A stretch of DNA of 64,000 bases from NCBI RefSeq assembly GCF_005153485.1, contig NZ_CP039740.1:62001-126000 (forward strand), read 5' to 3'. The position numbers and the translations under genes were made by a program. This document shows, piece after piece, positions 26,974 to 37,031 of this stretch. The stretch is from Pseudolabrys sp. FHR47 (lineage in GTDB: Bacteria > Pseudomonadota > Alphaproteobacteria > Rhizobiales > Xanthobacteraceae). The notes below the pieces were generated by a model. It saw nothing but the letters and a program-made list of their open reading frames with translations, was not told the DNA's origin and did no database searches. The stretch's first letter is position 1. Every line of letters starts with the position of its first letter.

Positions 26974-27369
26974 TCAGGACCAGGGCGATCTTGCTGCATC
27001 GATGTAGTCTCTGACGGCGGCGAGATCGGTGACGTCGCCCGCCGCCATCCGCGCCAAAGGCGTCTGGCCACCGAAGGCGCGGTTCGGCCGGTTAACCCAG
27101 GAGTCGGCGAGTTGCGGATCGGAGTAGACGATCTGCAGCGCTTTCCAGATGCCGGCGACGTAGCCGATGCGTCGCAACGTATCGTTCGGCAGGCGCGCGA
27201 CCCTGCCCTTCTTCCAGTCGAAGAAGGTGCGTTCGGCGGGTGACCCGAGTACAGCCCGCATCACCTTATTGTCGGCATCCCAGCGGCTCATGATGCCGAA
27301 GAAGCCCTGCATGGCCAGATCGTGGGCCTCGACCGGCAGGAAGTCCGCTTTCTGCAATTTTGCATTCAT
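26974..27369 (-). CDS. Xre/MbcA/ParS-type antitoxin (DUF2384)
   Basis: A 131-residue protein. The N-terminal Xre-like part includes MSRWDADNKVMRAVLGSPAE and SDPQLADSW, and the C-terminal DUF2384 part reads NRPNRAFGGQTPLARMAAGD, the typical antitoxin ending that blocks the toxin active site. It directly precedes the RES toxin gene. Such antitoxins usually repress their own promoter; three TGCAATT/AATTGCA elements lie across and upstream of the start (27353-27420). Confidence 0.85.
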   Translation of the reverse strand: MNAKLQKADFLPVEAHDLAMQGFFGIMSRWDADNKVMRAVLGSPAERTFFDWKKGRVARLPNDTLRRIGYVAGIWKALQIVYSDPQLADSWVNRPNRAFGGQTPLARMAAGDVTDLAAVRDYIDAARSPWS

Positions 27370-27420
27370 TCGCTATAATCCGGCATAATTGCAGAATATA
27401 GTTTAAAGCCTTGAATTGCA
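27353..27420 (-). promoter_or_regulatory. Candidate autoregulatory operators of the RES/Xre pair
   Basis: TGCAATTTTGCA, a perfect palindrome, lies at 27353-27364 inside the first codons of the antitoxin. AATTGCA follows at 27387-27393 and again at 27414-27420, a 27-bp repeat spacing. The region is AT-rich and contains TATATT on the minus strand near 27396-27401 as a possible -10. Operator function is inferred from position only. Confidence 0.4.
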
Positions 27421-27561
27421 AGGGAGTTCCCGCTGGGGTAGACATCCGGCCGCAGAGCGGGTGCCATGACCGCTTGAAATCGTTCGATAAATCAGAGAGT
27501 TAGTGAGGGGCGACAAAGCCGGCCTCGACCGGCTAGGATGCGCTTGCTCGAAAGAACCGGC

Positions 27562-28959
27562 ATGAACAGACCGCGCAAAGTCCACGTCAAATCCTTCGGC
27601 TGCCAGATGAACGTCTACGATTCGCATCGTATGGCGGACACGCTCGCGCCTGAGGGCTACGTCGAGACGCAGCTGCCGGCCGAGGCCGATCTCATCATCC
27701 TCAACACCTGCCACATCCGCGAGAAGGCGGTCGACAAGGTCTATTCCGAGATCGGCCGCATGCGCGAACTCAAGGACCAGGCCGAGCTTGAAGGCCGGCG
27801 CATGCTGATCGCCGTCGCCGGCTGCGTCGCGCAGGCCGAAGGCGAGGAGATCGTGCGCCGTACCGACTCCGTCGATGTCGTGGTTGGTTCGCAGAACTAT
27901 CACAAGTTGCCGGCGCTGATCGCCCGCGCGCTCGACGGCGAGAAGATCGTCGACACCGAATTTCCCGCTGAGGACAAGTTCGACGCGCTGGCGCAGCCGT
28001 CGCCGCAAGCGATCGCCAAACGCGGCATTTCCGCTTTCGTCACCGTGCAGGAAGGCTGCGATAAATTCTGCACTTTCTGCGTCGTGCCCTATACGCGCGG
28101 CGCCGAAATATCGCGGCCGGTTGCCAAGGTGCTGGCCGATATCGAGCGCCTCGCGGCCAATGGCGTGCGCGAAATCTCGCTGATCGGGCAGAATGTGAAT
28201 GCCTATCACGGCGTCGATGCCAATGGCGATGCCGTGACGCTCGGCGCCTTGATGCGCCGCATCGCCCGCGTGCCGGGCATCGCGCGGCTGCGCTACATGA
28301 CCAGCCATCCGCGCGACATGCTCTCGCCGGTTTGCGACGATCTCATCGCCGCGCATGGCGATTTGCCCGAATTGATGCCTTACGTGCATCTGCCGGTGCA
28401 GGCCGGTTCGGACCGCATCCTCGCGGCGATGAACCGCAAGCATACGCGCAAGGAATACATGACGGCGATCGAGCGTCTTCGGGCCGCGAGACCCGACATC
28501 GCCTTCACCTCGGATTTCATCGTCGGGTTCCCGGGCGAAACCGAAGCCGACTTCCGCGAGACCTTGTCGCTCGCCGAGGAAGTCAATTTCGCCATGGCCT
28601 ACACCTTCAGCTACTCGCCGCGCCCCGGCACCCCGGCGGCGAAGCTCGACGATCAGGTGCCAAATGCCGAAAAACACGAGCGTTTGCTGCGCTTGCAGGC
28701 CGTGATCGACCGGCAATGGAAGGCCTTTAACGGCTCATTTGCAGGCAAAACCATGGAAATTCTTCTCGAAAAGCCCGGAAAACTCACTGGGCAACTGGTC
28801 GGCCGCTCCCCATATCTGCAATCGGTCCATGTGATGGCGCAGCCGTCGCTGATCGGCCAGATCGTGCCGGTTCGCATCACCGATATCGGGACCAACACCC
28901 TGTTCGGCGAACTCGCGGACACCACGCGCGCGCCGGCTTTGGCCAGTCTGGGAGCTTGA
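27562..28959 (+). CDS. miaB: tRNA-2-methylthio-N6-dimethylallyladenosine synthase
   Basis: A 465-residue radical-SAM methylthiotransferase that adds the 2-methylthio group to i6A37 of tRNAs reading UNN codons. The N-terminal cluster uses Cys in [15 protein letters not shown] and VAGCVAQ. The radical-SAM CxxxCxxC is CDKFCTFC, and a TRAM domain ends the protein. ATG 27562 ([10 protein letters not shown]) aligns with family starts; ATG 27538 would add 8 residues. The stop overlaps the next gene (phoH), heading the miaB-phoH-ybeY-corC-lnt block. Confidence 0.95.
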   Translation: MNRPRKVHVKSFGCQMNVYDSHRMADTLAPEGYVETQLPAEADLIILNTCHIREKAVDKVYSEIGRMRELKDQAELEGRRMLIAVAGCVAQAEGEEIVRRTDSVDVVVGSQNYHKLPALIARALDGEKIVDTEFPAEDKFDALAQPSPQAIAKRGISAFVTVQEGCDKFCTFCVVPYTRGAEISRPVAKVLADIERLAANGVREISLIGQNVNAYHGVDANGDAVTLGALMRRIARVPGIARLRYMTSHPRDMLSPVCDDLIAAHGDLPELMPYVHLPVQAGSDRILAAMNRKHTRKEYMTAIERLRAARPDIAFTSDFIVGFPGETEADFRETLSLAEEVNFAMAYTFSYSPRPGTPAAKLDDQVPNAEKHERLLRLQAVIDRQWKAFNGSFAGKTMEILLEKPGKLTGQLVGRSPYLQSVHVMAQPSLIGQIVPVRITDIGTNTLFGELADTTRAPALASLGA

Positions 28960-29999
28960 GAACAACTTTGCGCACACCGGATCCCGTGATCCCCGCCGCC
29001 GCCGTTTCCGACGAAACGGCCACGACGCAGGTCGTGCTCGCTTTCGAGGACAACAAGCTCGCTTCGGTGCTGTTCGGTCAGTACGGCCAGAACCTGGCGC
29101 TGGTCGAGCGCAAACTCGGCGTGAAAGCCGACTCGCGCGGCAATCATGTCACGCTCGAAGGATCGCGCGGCGGCGTCGAACAGGCGCGTCACGTACTAGA
29201 AGGGCTCTACGAGCAGATCAAGCGCGGCCACGATTTGTCTTCGGGTGATGTCGAAGGCGCCATCCGCCAGGCCATCGCGCAAGGCTCGCTGTTCGATTTC
29301 GATTCGAGCCAACCGCGCCAGGCCTTCGAGGAAATCAATTTGCGCAAGCGTCCGGTGCGCGCCCGCACCGCCGCGCAGGACGCCTATATGCGCGCGCTCA
29401 AGCGCCACTCGCTGGTGTTCGGCATCGGCCCGGCCGGCACCGGCAAGACGTGGCTCGCGGTCGCACAAGCGATCCAGATGTTCGAGCGCAAGGAAGTCGA
29501 TCGCATCATCCTGTCGCGTCCGGCGGTCGAAGCCGGCGAACGTCTCGGCTTCCTGCCGGGCGACATGCGCGAGAAGGTCGATCCTTACCTGCGGCCGATC
29601 TACGACGCGCTGCATGACTTGATGGACCCGCGCATCGTCGAACGCGCGTTGGAGCAGGGCGACATAGAGATCGCGCCGCTCGCCTTCATGCGCGGCCGCA
29701 CTTTGGCCAATGCCTGCGTCATTCTCGACGAGGCGCAGAACACGACATCGATGCAGATGAAGATGTTTCTGACTCGCTTGGGCGAGAACAGCCGCATGAT
29801 CATCACCGGCGACCCGTCACAAGTCGACTTGCCGAACGGTCAGGTGTCGGGCCTTGCCGAAGCGACGCGCCTGCTGAAGGGCGTCGAGGGCATCGGCATG
29901 GTCGAGTTCGGCGCCGCCGACGTCATCCGTCACGAACTGGTCCAGCGTATCGTCGAGGCTTACGACCGCGCCGGCACCTCGCGCGAGACCCGGAAATGA
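28956..29999 (+). CDS. PhoH-like ATPase
   Basis: A 347-residue protein: an N-terminal KH-like part ([20 protein letters not shown]) and a PhoH ATPase with Walker [12 protein letters not shown] and Walker [10 protein letters not shown]. PhoH/YbeZ partners YbeY in ribosome-related RNA processing, and ybeY is the next gene. The start is uncertain: TTG 28956 overlaps the miaB stop by 4 bases, and another TTG at 28968 or GTG at 28986 are possible. The phoH stop overlaps the ybeY start by 4 bases, so translation is coupled. Confidence 0.92.
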   Translation: MRTTLRTPDPVIPAAAVSDETATTQVVLAFEDNKLASVLFGQYGQNLALVERKLGVKADSRGNHVTLEGSRGGVEQARHVLEGLYEQIKRGHDLSSGDVEGAIRQAIAQGSLFDFDSSQPRQAFEEINLRKRPVRARTAAQDAYMRALKRHSLVFGIGPAGTGKTWLAVAQAIQMFERKEVDRIILSRPAVEAGERLGFLPGDMREKVDPYLRPIYDALHDLMDPRIVERALEQGDIEIAPLAFMRGRTLANACVILDEAQNTTSMQMKMFLTRLGENSRMIITGDPSQVDLPNGQVSGLAEATRLLKGVEGIGMVEFGAADVIRHELVQRIVEAYDRAGTSRETRK

Positions 30000-30505
30000 C
30001 ACCCGTCACCGCCGATATCGTGGTCGAGTCCGACCTCTGGGGCGCCGAGCCTGAGGCCGAAGCGACTGTCGCAACCGCGATTTCGGCCGCCGCCGAGTTC
30101 TTGAAGAGCCTGCCCTCAACACGCGGCGGCGAAGTCAGTATTCTGCTGTCCGATGATTCGGAGGTCCGTGACATCAATCGGCAGTTTCGCGGTCTCGACA
30201 AGCCGACCAACGTGCTGTCGTTCCCGGCGGCCAACACACCGGCGACACAGGGCCATCTCGGCGATATCGTCATCGCCTACGAAACGCTGCGAAGGGAGTG
30301 CGAGGCTGAAGACCGCCTGTTTCTTCATCACCTCGCGCATCTGACCGTGCATGGTTTCCTCCACCTCATCGGCTACGATCACGAGACGGACGCGCAGGCG
30401 GACGAGATGGAAGCGCTCGAGAGCCGCATCATGATTTCGATGGACATGCCCGATCCCTGGCGGGATGCGCTCCCCGCCCGCGATCTTCAACATGGCGATG
30501 CGTAA
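29996..30505 (+). CDS. ybeY: Endoribonuclease YbeY (rRNA maturation factor)
   Basis: A 169-residue metalloprotein with the three-His zinc motif in HGFLHLIGYDHETD near residue 120. It acts in 16S rRNA 3' processing and ribosome quality control. The preceding block NRQFRGLDKPTNVLSFPA is the other family signature. Start and stop overlap phoH and the next gene by a few bases, which is typical of this conserved operon. Confidence 0.95.
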   Translation: MTPVTADIVVESDLWGAEPEAEATVATAISAAAEFLKSLPSTRGGEVSILLSDDSEVRDINRQFRGLDKPTNVLSFPAANTPATQGHLGDIVIAYETLRRECEAEDRLFLHHLAHLTVHGFLHLIGYDHETDAQADEMEALESRIMISMDMPDPWRDALPARDLQHGDA

Positions 30506-31632
30506 TGCCCGATAGCGACCCTACCAGTACCAACTTGCCGTTCGACGCGCGCAATCTGCCGGTGCCCGTGCCGGCCAAGCGCGACAGCGACGGCAACTGG
30601 TTCGTGCGCGTCTTCCGCTCGGTGTTCGGCTCGCGCGCCAGCACCATCCGCGCCGACCTGACCGATGTGCTCGATGCCATGACGCCCGGCGAATCCGGCT
30701 TCTCGCCGGAAGAAAGCCGGATGCTCAAGAATATCCTGGGCCTGCGCGAACGCCGCGTCGTCGACGTGATGGTGCCGCGTGCTGACATCATCGCTGTTCA
30801 GCAGGACATTCAGCTCGGCGATCTCCTGATGGTGTTCGAGAAGGCCGGCCATTCGCGCCTCGTCATTTATAACGATACGCTCGACGACCCCGTCGGCATG
30901 GTCCACATCCGCGACCTCATCGGCTACATGACGGCGCACGCGACCATCGATCCGGCCAAGAACGCCAAGCGGCGCAAGCCGCTGCCCGCTGGCCTCGATC
31001 TCAAGGCGATCAACCTGGCGACGCCTCTGACGGCCGCCAAGATCGTCCGCGAAGTCCTGTTCGTGCCGCCGTCGGCGCGCGTCATGGATCTGCTGGCGCG
31101 TATGCAGGCCAAACAAATTCACCTCGCGCTCGTCATCGACGAATATGGCGGCACCGATGGCCTCATCTCGATCGAGGACATTGTCGAACAGATCGTCGGC
31201 GAGATCGCCGACGAGCACGATGAAGACGATGCCGCGGATATCGTGCGCCAGCCGGACGGCTCCTATGTTGCCGATGCGCGCGCCTCGCTCGAGGATGTCG
31301 TTGCGACTTTGGGCAAAGACTTTGTCGTTGACGAGGACATTGCCGAGGAAGTCGACACGCTTGGCGGCTATCTGACGACGCGCGCCGGCCGCCTGCCATT
31401 GCGCGGCGAATTGATCCCCGGCCCCGGCCTGTTCGAGTTCGAAGTGCTCGATGCCGATCCGCGCCGCGTCAAGCGGGTGCGCATCTCACGGCTGACCGAG
31501 AAGCGCCAGAAGCCGCGCGAGCCGAAGAAGCGGGGCGAGCCCGATGCGGTGCTGGCCGGTGTCGCGCCGCCGCAGCTCAACCTCGATGCGCCGCCCAAGG
31601 ACGCGGGCTCGCAGAACCCATCGCGGTCCTGA
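30505..31632 (+). CDS. CBS-domain protein of CorC/hemolysin C type
   Basis: A 375-residue protein without membrane helices. Two CBS domains occupy about residues 85-230 (MVPRADIIAV; IHLALVIDEYGGTDGLISIE), followed by the CorC_HlyC transporter-associated domain, and a basic tail. Related proteins work with CorB/CNNM-like transporters in Mg2+ or Co2+ handling; no such partner is in the window. The start shares one base with the ybeY stop (TAATG). Confidence 0.92.
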   Translation: MPDSDPTSTNLPFDARNLPVPVPAKRDSDGNWFVRVFRSVFGSRASTIRADLTDVLDAMTPGESGFSPEESRMLKNILGLRERRVVDVMVPRADIIAVQQDIQLGDLLMVFEKAGHSRLVIYNDTLDDPVGMVHIRDLIGYMTAHATIDPAKNAKRRKPLPAGLDLKAINLATPLTAAKIVREVLFVPPSARVMDLLARMQAKQIHLALVIDEYGGTDGLISIEDIVEQIVGEIADEHDEDDAADIVRQPDGSYVADARASLEDVVATLGKDFVVDEDIAEEVDTLGGYLTTRAGRLPLRGELIPGPGLFEFEVLDADPRRVKRVRISRLTEKRQKPREPKKRGEPDAVLAGVAPPQLNLDAPPKDAGSQNPSRS

Positions 31633-31634
31633 TC

Positions 31635-33230
31635 TTGGCCGGCACCATCACACGAATTGCTCACGCGATCCTGCTTGCCGACGGATGGCGCCGCGCGGGC
31701 ATTGCCCTTGCCGCTGGCGCGGCCTCGGCACTGGCGATGGCGCCGTTCAACGCCTGGCCCATTCTGTTCGTTACTATTCCGATCGCGGTCTGGCTGATCG
31801 ACGGCTCGGCCTCAGGCCGCTGGAGCGGCGCGTGGTCGGCGGCGATCGCCGGATGGTGCTTCGGTTTCGGTTATTTCGTCGCCGGTGTTTACTGGGTGGG
31901 CTACGCCTTCCTCGTCGACGCCAAGACATTCGGTTGGCTGTTGCCGGTCGCCGTCGCCGGTCTGCCGGCTTATCTCGCGCTCTATACCGCGCTCGGCTTT
32001 GCCGCGGCGCGATTCCTTTGGGTCCGCGGGCCCGAACGGCTATTTGCCTTTGCCATTGCGATGGCCTGCGGCGAATGGCTGCGCGGCCACATGCTCACCG
32101 GCTTTCCGTGGAATGCATTTGGCTATGCGCTGACGCAACCATTGCCCATGGCGCAAAGCGTGTCGCTGGTCGGCATCTGGGGCCTGACGTTCCTGGCGCT
32201 GCTCATTTTCGCAACGCCGGCGACGTTGGCTGACGATCCGGTGGATACACCGCGGCCTTACCGGCCGGTGGCGCTGGCGGTGGTCGCGCTGGCTGGATTG
32301 TTCGCGTTCGGCGCGGCGCGGTTGTCCATGCATCCGACTGCCTATGTGAAGGATCTGAAGCTGCGCATCATGCAGCCGAACTTGCAGCAGGATGCGCGTT
32401 TCAACTACAGCGCCAAGAACGAAGTGATGGCGCGTTATCTCGCGCTGTCGGATCGCGCCACCGGACCGCAGTCGAATGGCGTGAAAGACGCCAACATCCT
32501 GATCTGGCCGGAATCGGCGTTTCCGTTTTTTCTCACACGCGAACCGGACGCACTGGCGCAGATCGTCAACCTGATCAAACCGGGGACCTCACTCATCACC
32601 GGCGCGGTGCGCCCGGGCAATGCCACCGGCGCCAAGGGGCCCCGCGCCTATAATTCGATCTACGTGATCGATCCCGACGGCTCGATCCGCGGCATCTACG
32701 ACAAACTGCATCTGGTGCCGTTCGGCGAATTCCTTCCCTTCCAGAACTTCATGGAGCGGCTTGGCTTTCAGCAACTGACCAAGGAAGTCGGCGGCTTTCT
32801 CACCGGCAGCCGGCGCCGTGCGATGGATGTGCCCGGCGCCCCGCCGATGCTGCCGCTGATCTGCTACGAGGCTGTGTTCCCGGACGAAGTCATGACCGAA
32901 GGTCAGCGTCCCGGGTGGCTGATCAACCTCACCAATGACGGCTGGTTCGGTATCAGCAGCGGGCCTTACCAGCACTTTCATCAAGCGCGGGTTCTGGCCA
33001 TAGCCGAGGGGTTGCCCATGGTACGCGCAGCCAATACCGGCATTTCCGGCGTGATCGACCCGCTCGGCCGTATCACGGCATCACTGCCTCTCGGTGTCGA
33101 AGGCGTCATCGACGCCAGCCTGCCGCGCGCGCTCGGTCCGACGGCTTTTAGCCATTATAGAAACACGCCATTTATTCTATTTTTGGTTGTATCTCTGGTA
33201 TTCGTGGGCAGACGACGCTTTCGCGTTTAG
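31635..33230 (+). CDS. lnt: Apolipoprotein N-acyltransferase
   Basis: A 531-residue inner-membrane enzyme that adds the third acyl chain to lipoproteins. About six to seven membrane helices occupy the first 220 residues, then a periplasmic carbon-nitrogen hydrolase domain with the catalytic triad Glu293 (WPESAFPFF), Lys357 (YDKLHLVPFGE) and Cys410 (LICYEAVFPD), and a final membrane helix. TTG 31635 is the best start; it lies two bases beyond the stop of the corC-type gene, and the next ATGs would remove the first helix. Confidence 0.94.
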   Translation: MAGTITRIAHAILLADGWRRAGIALAAGAASALAMAPFNAWPILFVTIPIAVWLIDGSASGRWSGAWSAAIAGWCFGFGYFVAGVYWVGYAFLVDAKTFGWLLPVAVAGLPAYLALYTALGFAAARFLWVRGPERLFAFAIAMACGEWLRGHMLTGFPWNAFGYALTQPLPMAQSVSLVGIWGLTFLALLIFATPATLADDPVDTPRPYRPVALAVVALAGLFAFGAARLSMHPTAYVKDLKLRIMQPNLQQDARFNYSAKNEVMARYLALSDRATGPQSNGVKDANILIWPESAFPFFLTREPDALAQIVNLIKPGTSLITGAVRPGNATGAKGPRAYNSIYVIDPDGSIRGIYDKLHLVPFGEFLPFQNFMERLGFQQLTKEVGGFLTGSRRRAMDVPGAPPMLPLICYEAVFPDEVMTEGQRPGWLINLTNDGWFGISSGPYQHFHQARVLAIAEGLPMVRAANTGISGVIDPLGRITASLPLGVEGVIDASLPRALGPTAFSHYRNTPFILFLVVSLVFVGRRRFRV

Positions 33231-33455
33231 AGTGTTGTGAGCGTTCGCCCCGGTTATGAAGTTGCTATGCGTGCAAATTATTTTTTCGCGAGCTCGGGCT
33301 TACCTACATCAAAAAGATGTAAAACCCTTTGAAATTTCTACGGTATTTTGAACAACTCGCCCTCTTGGCGTTATTGCCTGCCGCTGAAATCATGGATTGA
33401 TTTGCCGGGCGAACATGTGACATTACGTTTGGCGATAGTTTCATAGGAGATATTT

Positions 33456-33863
33456 ATGGCCAAGAAGGCACCTAATCCGATCGACAAACATGTCGGTTCG
33501 CGCGTGCGTATGCGCCGGATGATGCTGAGTATGAGCCAGGAAAAACTCGGTGACGCTCTCGGCCTCACCTTCCAGCAAGTGCAGAAGTACGAGAAGGGCA
33601 CGAATCGGATCGGCGCCAGCCGTTTGCAGGCGATCGCCAATATCCTGCAAGTACCGGTTTCATTCTTCTTCGAAGGCGCGCCCCACGGCCCAGGCGGCCA
33701 CGTCAGCACCGGCATGTCGGAAGCGCCGTCACCCGCCTACGTATCGGACTTCCTTGCCACCTCGGACGGCCTGTCTCTGACCAAGTCGTTCATGCGCATC
33801 AAGAGCTCGAAGCTCCGCCGCCGCATCGTCGATCTGGTCGAGCAGATCGCCGGCGACGAATAG
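33456..33863 (+). CDS. XRE-family helix-turn-helix regulator between lnt and metK
   Basis: A 135-residue protein with an HTH_3 domain at about 14-68 (RMRRMMLSMSQEKLGDALGL; QQVQKYEKGTNRIGASRLQA) and a C-terminal helical tail (FMRIKSSKLRRRIVDLVEQI). A clear AGGAGA ribosome binding site precedes the ATG. The order lnt-xre-metK-trmB recurs in Alphaproteobacteria, so the protein may regulate cell-envelope or SAM-related genes. That link is inference from context. A strong terminator follows at 33898. Confidence 0.9.
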   Translation: MAKKAPNPIDKHVGSRVRMRRMMLSMSQEKLGDALGLTFQQVQKYEKGTNRIGASRLQAIANILQVPVSFFFEGAPHGPGGHVSTGMSEAPSPAYVSDFLATSDGLSLTKSFMRIKSSKLRRRIVDLVEQIAGDE

Positions 33864-33897
33864 ACCATCAGGTCAGCAGACCTTTACAGACTGCAGC

Positions 33898-33923
33898 AAA
33901 GGCCGCCTCACGGCGGCCTTTCG
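33898..33923 (+). terminator. Rho-independent terminator after the XRE gene
   Basis: AAAGGCCGCC and GGCGGCCTTT form a perfect 10-bp stem around TCAC, then TCG. It separates the XRE transcript from metK, so metK needs its own promoter within about 195 bases. Confidence 0.85.
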
Positions 33924-34082
33924 TTTGGGCCCATTACCGCATGGCAAATCGTCCCGCCCTGCCCCTCTTTCAAAGAAGGGCTTTGCCCGTTTCATTCGGC
34001 CATCGGTACGGCTATTGCCCACGGCGGCCCGCACCTTGACGTTGCGAACGACCGCTGTAAGAACGGCCCCCCGACATACACC

Positions 34083-34112
34083 GGCGCGGCTCCCCCCGCG
34101 CCAAAGGGGGAG
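34083..34112 (+). promoter_or_regulatory. Possible pseudoknot covering the metK ribosome binding site
   Basis: GGCGCGG (34083-34089) pairs with CCGCGCC (34096-34102). The loop between them, CTCCCC (34090-34095), can pair with GGGGAG (34107-34112), which is the Shine-Dalgarno sequence of metK (GTG start at 34119). Together this is an H-type pseudoknot with a 4-base linker. Small pseudoknot SAM or SAM/SAH riboswitches in other Alphaproteobacteria use the same plan before metK or other methionine genes, but their conserved core bases are not recognised here. Chance palindromy is a real alternative. Confidence 0.3.
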
Positions 34113-34118
34113 ATCAGC

Positions 34119-35393
<1,275 letters not shown>

Positions 35394-35443
35394 CCGGTCA
35401 CTCGACCGGTCATCCCCGCGAAGGCGAGGATCCAGCAATTAGT

Positions 35444-35470
35444 AAAGGCCGGGCTGATGCCCGGCCTTTT
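35444..35470 (+). terminator. Rho-independent terminator after metK
   Basis: AAAGGCCGGGC and GCCCGGCCTTT form a perfect 11-bp stem around TGAT, ending in TTTT. A single unpaired family-B half repeat lies just before it at about 35406-35436. Confidence 0.88.
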
Positions 35471-35494
35471 GCTTGTTACGTGATATTTTCTGTT

Positions 35495-35574
35495 GTCATG
35501 CCCCGCGAAAGCGGGGCATCCAGTAATCACCAACGCCAGCGAATACTGGATCGTCCGCTTTCGCGGACGATGAC
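35495..35574. repeat. Paired REP-like palindromic repeat (family B) abutting trmB
   Basis: GTCATGCCCCGCGAAAGCGG and CCGCTTTCGCGGACGATGAC are the outer arms, with CCAGTA/TACTGG inside. The repeat ends only 3 bases before the trmB ATG, so the trmB ribosome binding site must lie within the repeat. Confidence 0.88.
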
Positions 35575-35577
35575 ACC

Positions 35578-36279
35578 ATGAATGACGACCGCGACGACGA
35601 CATTCCGCAACGCGCCTTCTTCGGCCGGCGCAAGGGCCATCCCTTGCGCGCGCGGCAATCCGAACTGTTCGACGAGTTGCTGCCGAAGCTCGCGCTCGAT
35701 CTGACCAAGCCCGCGCCTGCAGAACTGTCGTCGCTGTTTCCGCATGCGCCGAAAACGCTGCGGCTCGAGATCGGCTTCGGCGGCGGCGAGCATCTGGTCG
35801 CACAGGCGATGGCGCATCCTGACCAGGGTTTCATCGGTGCCGACGGATTCCTCAACGCGGTCGGCAAACTTCTGGTCGCCATCGACGACGAGGACCTTAC
35901 CAACATCCGCGTCTTCCACGGCGACGCCACCGACCTCATAGACTGGCTGCCGGCCGGCGCCTTCACGCGCATCGATCTGCTGTATCCCGATCCGTGGCCG
36001 AAGCGCCGGCAATGGAAGCGCCGCTTCATTCAGGACGACAGCCTGCCACGCATCGCGCGCCTCTTGAAGAGTGGCGGCGAATTCCGCTTCGCCACCGACA
36101 TTCCGAGCTACATGACTTACGCGCTGACACGCATTCTGCGATCGAGTGATTTCGTCTGGAGCGCCGAGCAAGCCGACGATTGGCGCAAGCCGTGGGATGG
36201 CTGGACCCGCACGCGCTATGAAGCCAAAGCGATCCGCGAGGGCCGCACGCCGGCGTATTTTATTTTTCGGCGCAATTAG
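35578..36279 (+). CDS. trmB: tRNA (guanine-N7-)-methyltransferase
   Basis: A 233-residue SAM-dependent methyltransferase that makes m7G46 in tRNA. The SAM-binding motif is LEIGFGGGEHLV, and the family signature is the block LYPDPWPKRRQWKRRFI, followed by FRFATDIPSYMTY. An acidic N-terminal tail of about ten residues is usual in Alphaproteobacteria. The start codon touches a palindromic repeat, and no separate ribosome binding site is seen outside it. Confidence 0.95.
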   Translation: MNDDRDDDIPQRAFFGRRKGHPLRARQSELFDELLPKLALDLTKPAPAELSSLFPHAPKTLRLEIGFGGGEHLVAQAMAHPDQGFIGADGFLNAVGKLLVAIDDEDLTNIRVFHGDATDLIDWLPAGAFTRIDLLYPDPWPKRRQWKRRFIQDDSLPRIARLLKSGGEFRFATDIPSYMTYALTRILRSSDFVWSAEQADDWRKPWDGWTRTRYEAKAIREGRTPAYFIFRRN

Positions 36280-36304
36280 ATTCGTTGTGAGAATTAATCA
36301 TTGG

Positions 36305-36991
36305 TCATTGTAGTGATCCCCTTGTGAAAAGACCCGCAGTGAGGTTCTTTTCTGGTCTCGACCAATCAGGCGCAAACTGACCGCCCGAGTATCCCTTTAG
36401 GTCAAGAAGCCATGGAAGCTTTTGGAGAATCCCTCGGGTGACTGGGGCATTCGTCATTTCGATCACGACCTTAGGTGGCCTCACGTCAGCGCCGAACACC
36501 TGCGGAAATTCATGTGGCCCCACGAACCGAGCACTCTTGGGATCTTTGAGATCGCTAAAGGTCACCAGGTTCGGCAAACGAGATGCCGGCACCTCACGCT
36601 TTCCCTCCAGTTTTGGAAGCCTCGCCCATTCCTCGAACGGCAAGCTGAATAATCTAGGAACTATGTCGATGGGGTAATTGACGTTCTCCACGGGCAGACC
36701 GGCAGCCAGCAAAGCAATGACGTTGCGTCCTTCACCGAGGTCGACGAAGATCGCTTCGCCGCGGAACCTACTCGTGTAGCGAGGGACACTTCCGCCTTCG
36801 CGCTGCGTAGCGATCTTGACCTCGATGACACTCTCGCCGGAGCGGAGCTTGCCGCCAACCTCCACGTCAACGGTCATGCGGTAGCGATAGGTGTAAGTCG
36901 GATATTTGATCGTGTGCCAGACGACAAAGCCACCGATCGGCAGCGCGATGATCAGCACGACAGCCAGCAAAACCCTCCCAAGCGTGCGCAT
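36305..36991 (-). CDS. Membrane-anchored protein of unknown function (228 aa)
   Basis: One N-terminal membrane helix (LLAVVLIIALPIGGFVVWHT) is followed by a predicted beta-rich domain starting TYRYRMTVDVEVGGKLRSGE. The latter pattern suggests a periplasmic or inner-membrane-facing sandwich domain. No family is recognised, and no catalytic motif stands out. It is free-standing between trmB and the DUF2336 gene. Confidence 0.65.
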   Translation of the reverse strand: MRTLGRVLLAVVLIIALPIGGFVVWHTIKYPTYTYRYRMTVDVEVGGKLRSGESVIEVKIATQREGGSVPRYTSRFRGEAIFVDLGEGRNVIALLAAGLPVENVNYPIDIVPRLFSLPFEEWARLPKLEGKREVPASRLPNLVTFSDLKDPKSARFVGPHEFPQVFGADVRPPKVVIEMTNAPVTRGILQKLPWLLDLKGYSGGQFAPDWSRPEKNLTAGLFTRGSLQ

Positions 36992-37031
36992 GGACTCGCA
37001 TCCTCTGGACGGGCCAAAACAGCGGGAGCCG

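Noticed and set aside
33924..34118. SAM-II or other named riboswitch before metK
   Set aside because: The conserved core bases of known SAM riboswitch classes are not recognised; only the pairing layout is similar, so it is listed as a possible pseudoknot instead.
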